Below, one piece after another: positions 28,889-29,419 of a DNA stretch of 29,419 nt. Each line of letters opens with the position of its first letter. Positions within the stretch are counted from its first letter, which is position 1. A model generated the notes under the pieces. The model saw only the letters and a program-made list of their open reading frames with translations, did not search any database and was not told the origin of the DNA. Made by a program: the position numbers and the translations under genes. Source of the DNA: JACQFK01 sp035644495. Lineage in GTDB: Bacteria; Planctomycetota; MHYJ01; JACPRB01. The stretch lies in the NCBI GenBank assembly GCA_035644495.1, contig DASQOM010000248.1, positions 1-29,419 on the forward strand. Direction: 5' to 3'.

Positions 28889-29126
28889 TTAGCCCGGGTC
28901 CGCCGCGATGCGGTGGCGGAGGGTCTCGAGCTGCGCATAGCCGGTCTTGAGCAGGGGGAACGGTGATCTTCCTGGCCGGTTCGGGTCCCACCGGACCCGT
29001 CAACGCGGCGGAAGCCGGGTCGATCTCGAACCGGATCTTCGGGCCCAGCCTCTTCATCGCCTTCGTCGGAACCCACCCGTCGGGGTCCAGCGAGCACCTG
29101 ATCGGGGCAGGGATCGGCTGGTTCTG
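28889..29126 (-). pseudogene. Possible broken gene fragment with frameshift
   Basis: This lies in the 373-base gap between glgC and the secreted-protein gene. In one minus-strand frame codons read I-R-C-S-L-D-P-D-G-W-V-P-T-K-A-M-K-R-L-G and K-I-R-F-E-I-D-P. After a run of five C (minus strand, 28958-28954) a one-base shift continues as L-L-K-T-G-Y-A-Q-L-E-T-L-R-H-R-I-A-A-D to a TAA at 28889. Both parts are protein-like, with G/C-rich third positions. No start codon precedes the fragment. Either a base error hides a short gene, or it is a decayed remnant. A competing plus-strand reading (28963-29127, ending G-I-G-W-F) exists, so the strand is not certain. No family is recognised. Confidence 0.3.
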
Positions 29127-29151
29127 ACGCGGACGCAGCCCGGAACCCGGC

Positions 29152-29178
29152 GCGGTCCTCCGACCGCCCCGTGTTTTT
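29152..29178 (+). terminator. Possible plus-strand intrinsic terminator
   Basis: GCGGTC (29152-29157) and GACCGC (29162-29167) form a perfect 6-bp stem with a CTCC loop, followed by CCCG and then a TGTTTTT run to about 29178. It would end a plus-strand transcript after the small reading frame that stops at 29127. For glgC on the minus strand the T-run is on the wrong side. Confidence 0.35.
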
Positions 29179-29184
29179 GCTTTT

Positions 29185-29419
29185 CTAGAGCACCGCGCGC
29201 TTCGAGATCACCACGATGCCGCTTTCCGTCACCGTGAAGCGCTTCTTGTCCTCTTCCGGGAAATAGCCGATCTGCATGCCTTCCGGGATGATGACATCCT
29301 TGTCCACGATCGTCCGGTGCAGCTTCGAATGCCGCCCGACGCTGACGTTCTCGAACAGGATCGAATCCGTCACCAGCGAATAGCTGTTGATGCGGCAGAA
29401 GGGCGAGAGGATGGAGCGA
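29185..29419 (-). CDS. glgC: Glucose-1-phosphate adenylyltransferase, C-terminal part
   Basis: This is the 3' end of a gene that continues past the right edge; the last 77 codons are visible. GlgC makes ADP-glucose for glycogen synthesis. The visible part is the C-terminal left-handed beta-helix: S-I-L-S-P-F-C-R-I-N-S-Y-S, then D-S-I-L-F-E-N-V-S-V-G-R-H, I-V-D-K-D-V-I-I-P-E-G-M-Q-I-G, and the typical ending R-F-T-V-T-E-S-G-I-V-V-I-S-K. The stop TAG is at 29187-29185. Nothing can be said of the N-terminal nucleotidyltransferase domain or its regulation. Confidence 0.92.
   Translation of the reverse strand, partial: RSILSPFCRINSYSLVTDSILFENVSVGRHSKLHRTIVDKDVIIPEGMQIGYFPEEDKKRFTVTESGIVVISKRAVL

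Noticed and set aside
1..29419. CRISPR arrays, tRNA or rRNA genes, insertion sequences, integrase genes
   Set aside because: I saw no regularly spaced repeats, cloverleaf-like segments, transposase motifs or terminal inverted repeats in either strand.

Overview
This GC-rich bacterial window is almost entirely coding and almost entirely housekeeping. I saw no insertion sequence, prophage, CRISPR array, rRNA or tRNA. The phylum is not settled by anything here. Three small membrane-anchored pilin-like proteins, frequent start codons without a Shine-Dalgarno sequence, a short PheT, and a pyruvoyl arginine decarboxylase beside SpeA would fit a deep-branching phylum such as Planctomycetota (favoured with low confidence), Elusimicrobiota or Acidobacteriota.

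Layout from left to right. A pilin-like gene runs off the left edge (minus). Next on the plus strand come a Ppx/GppA-family phosphatase, thiS-thiG (the thiazole half of thiamin synthesis), a cyclophilin-type lipoprotein, and a second pilin-like protein. From 3971 to 12237 the minus strand holds two transcription units. The first is the classical translation cluster thrS-infC-rpmI-rplT-pheS-pheT, with a strong intrinsic terminator/attenuator directly before pheS. The second, behind its own promoter, pairs a GspE N-domain protein with a protein built as HU-HU-pseudoreceiver-HATPase. The middle region (12377-20459) holds a PHP-domain lipoprotein divergent from an unrecognised 223-residue gene, RNase D, a GspG-like protein, aspS with an overlapping MEMO-family gene, and speA. 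A second, unrelated arginine decarboxylase (pyruvoyl type) converges on speA.

From 21154 to 28325 the minus strand reads as one 2-oxoacid dehydrogenase operon: lpd, a zinc-ribbon DUF4234-like membrane protein, lipB, E1 alpha, E1 beta, a broken small gene, E2 and lipA. It therefore encodes the complete complex plus the two enzymes that build its lipoyl cofactor from octanoyl-ACP. The right end holds a secreted proline-rich protein, a decayed stretch, and the 3' end of glgC.

The three most interesting signals are: (1) the HU-HU-pseudoreceiver-HATPase protein and its GspE_N partner, which look like an undescribed signalling or partner-switching module; (2) a recurrent promoter geometry placing the predicted transcription start 0-6 nt from the start codon of at least seven genes, suggesting widespread leaderless mRNAs; (3) the rplT-pheS terminator whose U-tract ends 5 nt before the pheS start codon. 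All functional calls come from reading the sequence; no database search was run.
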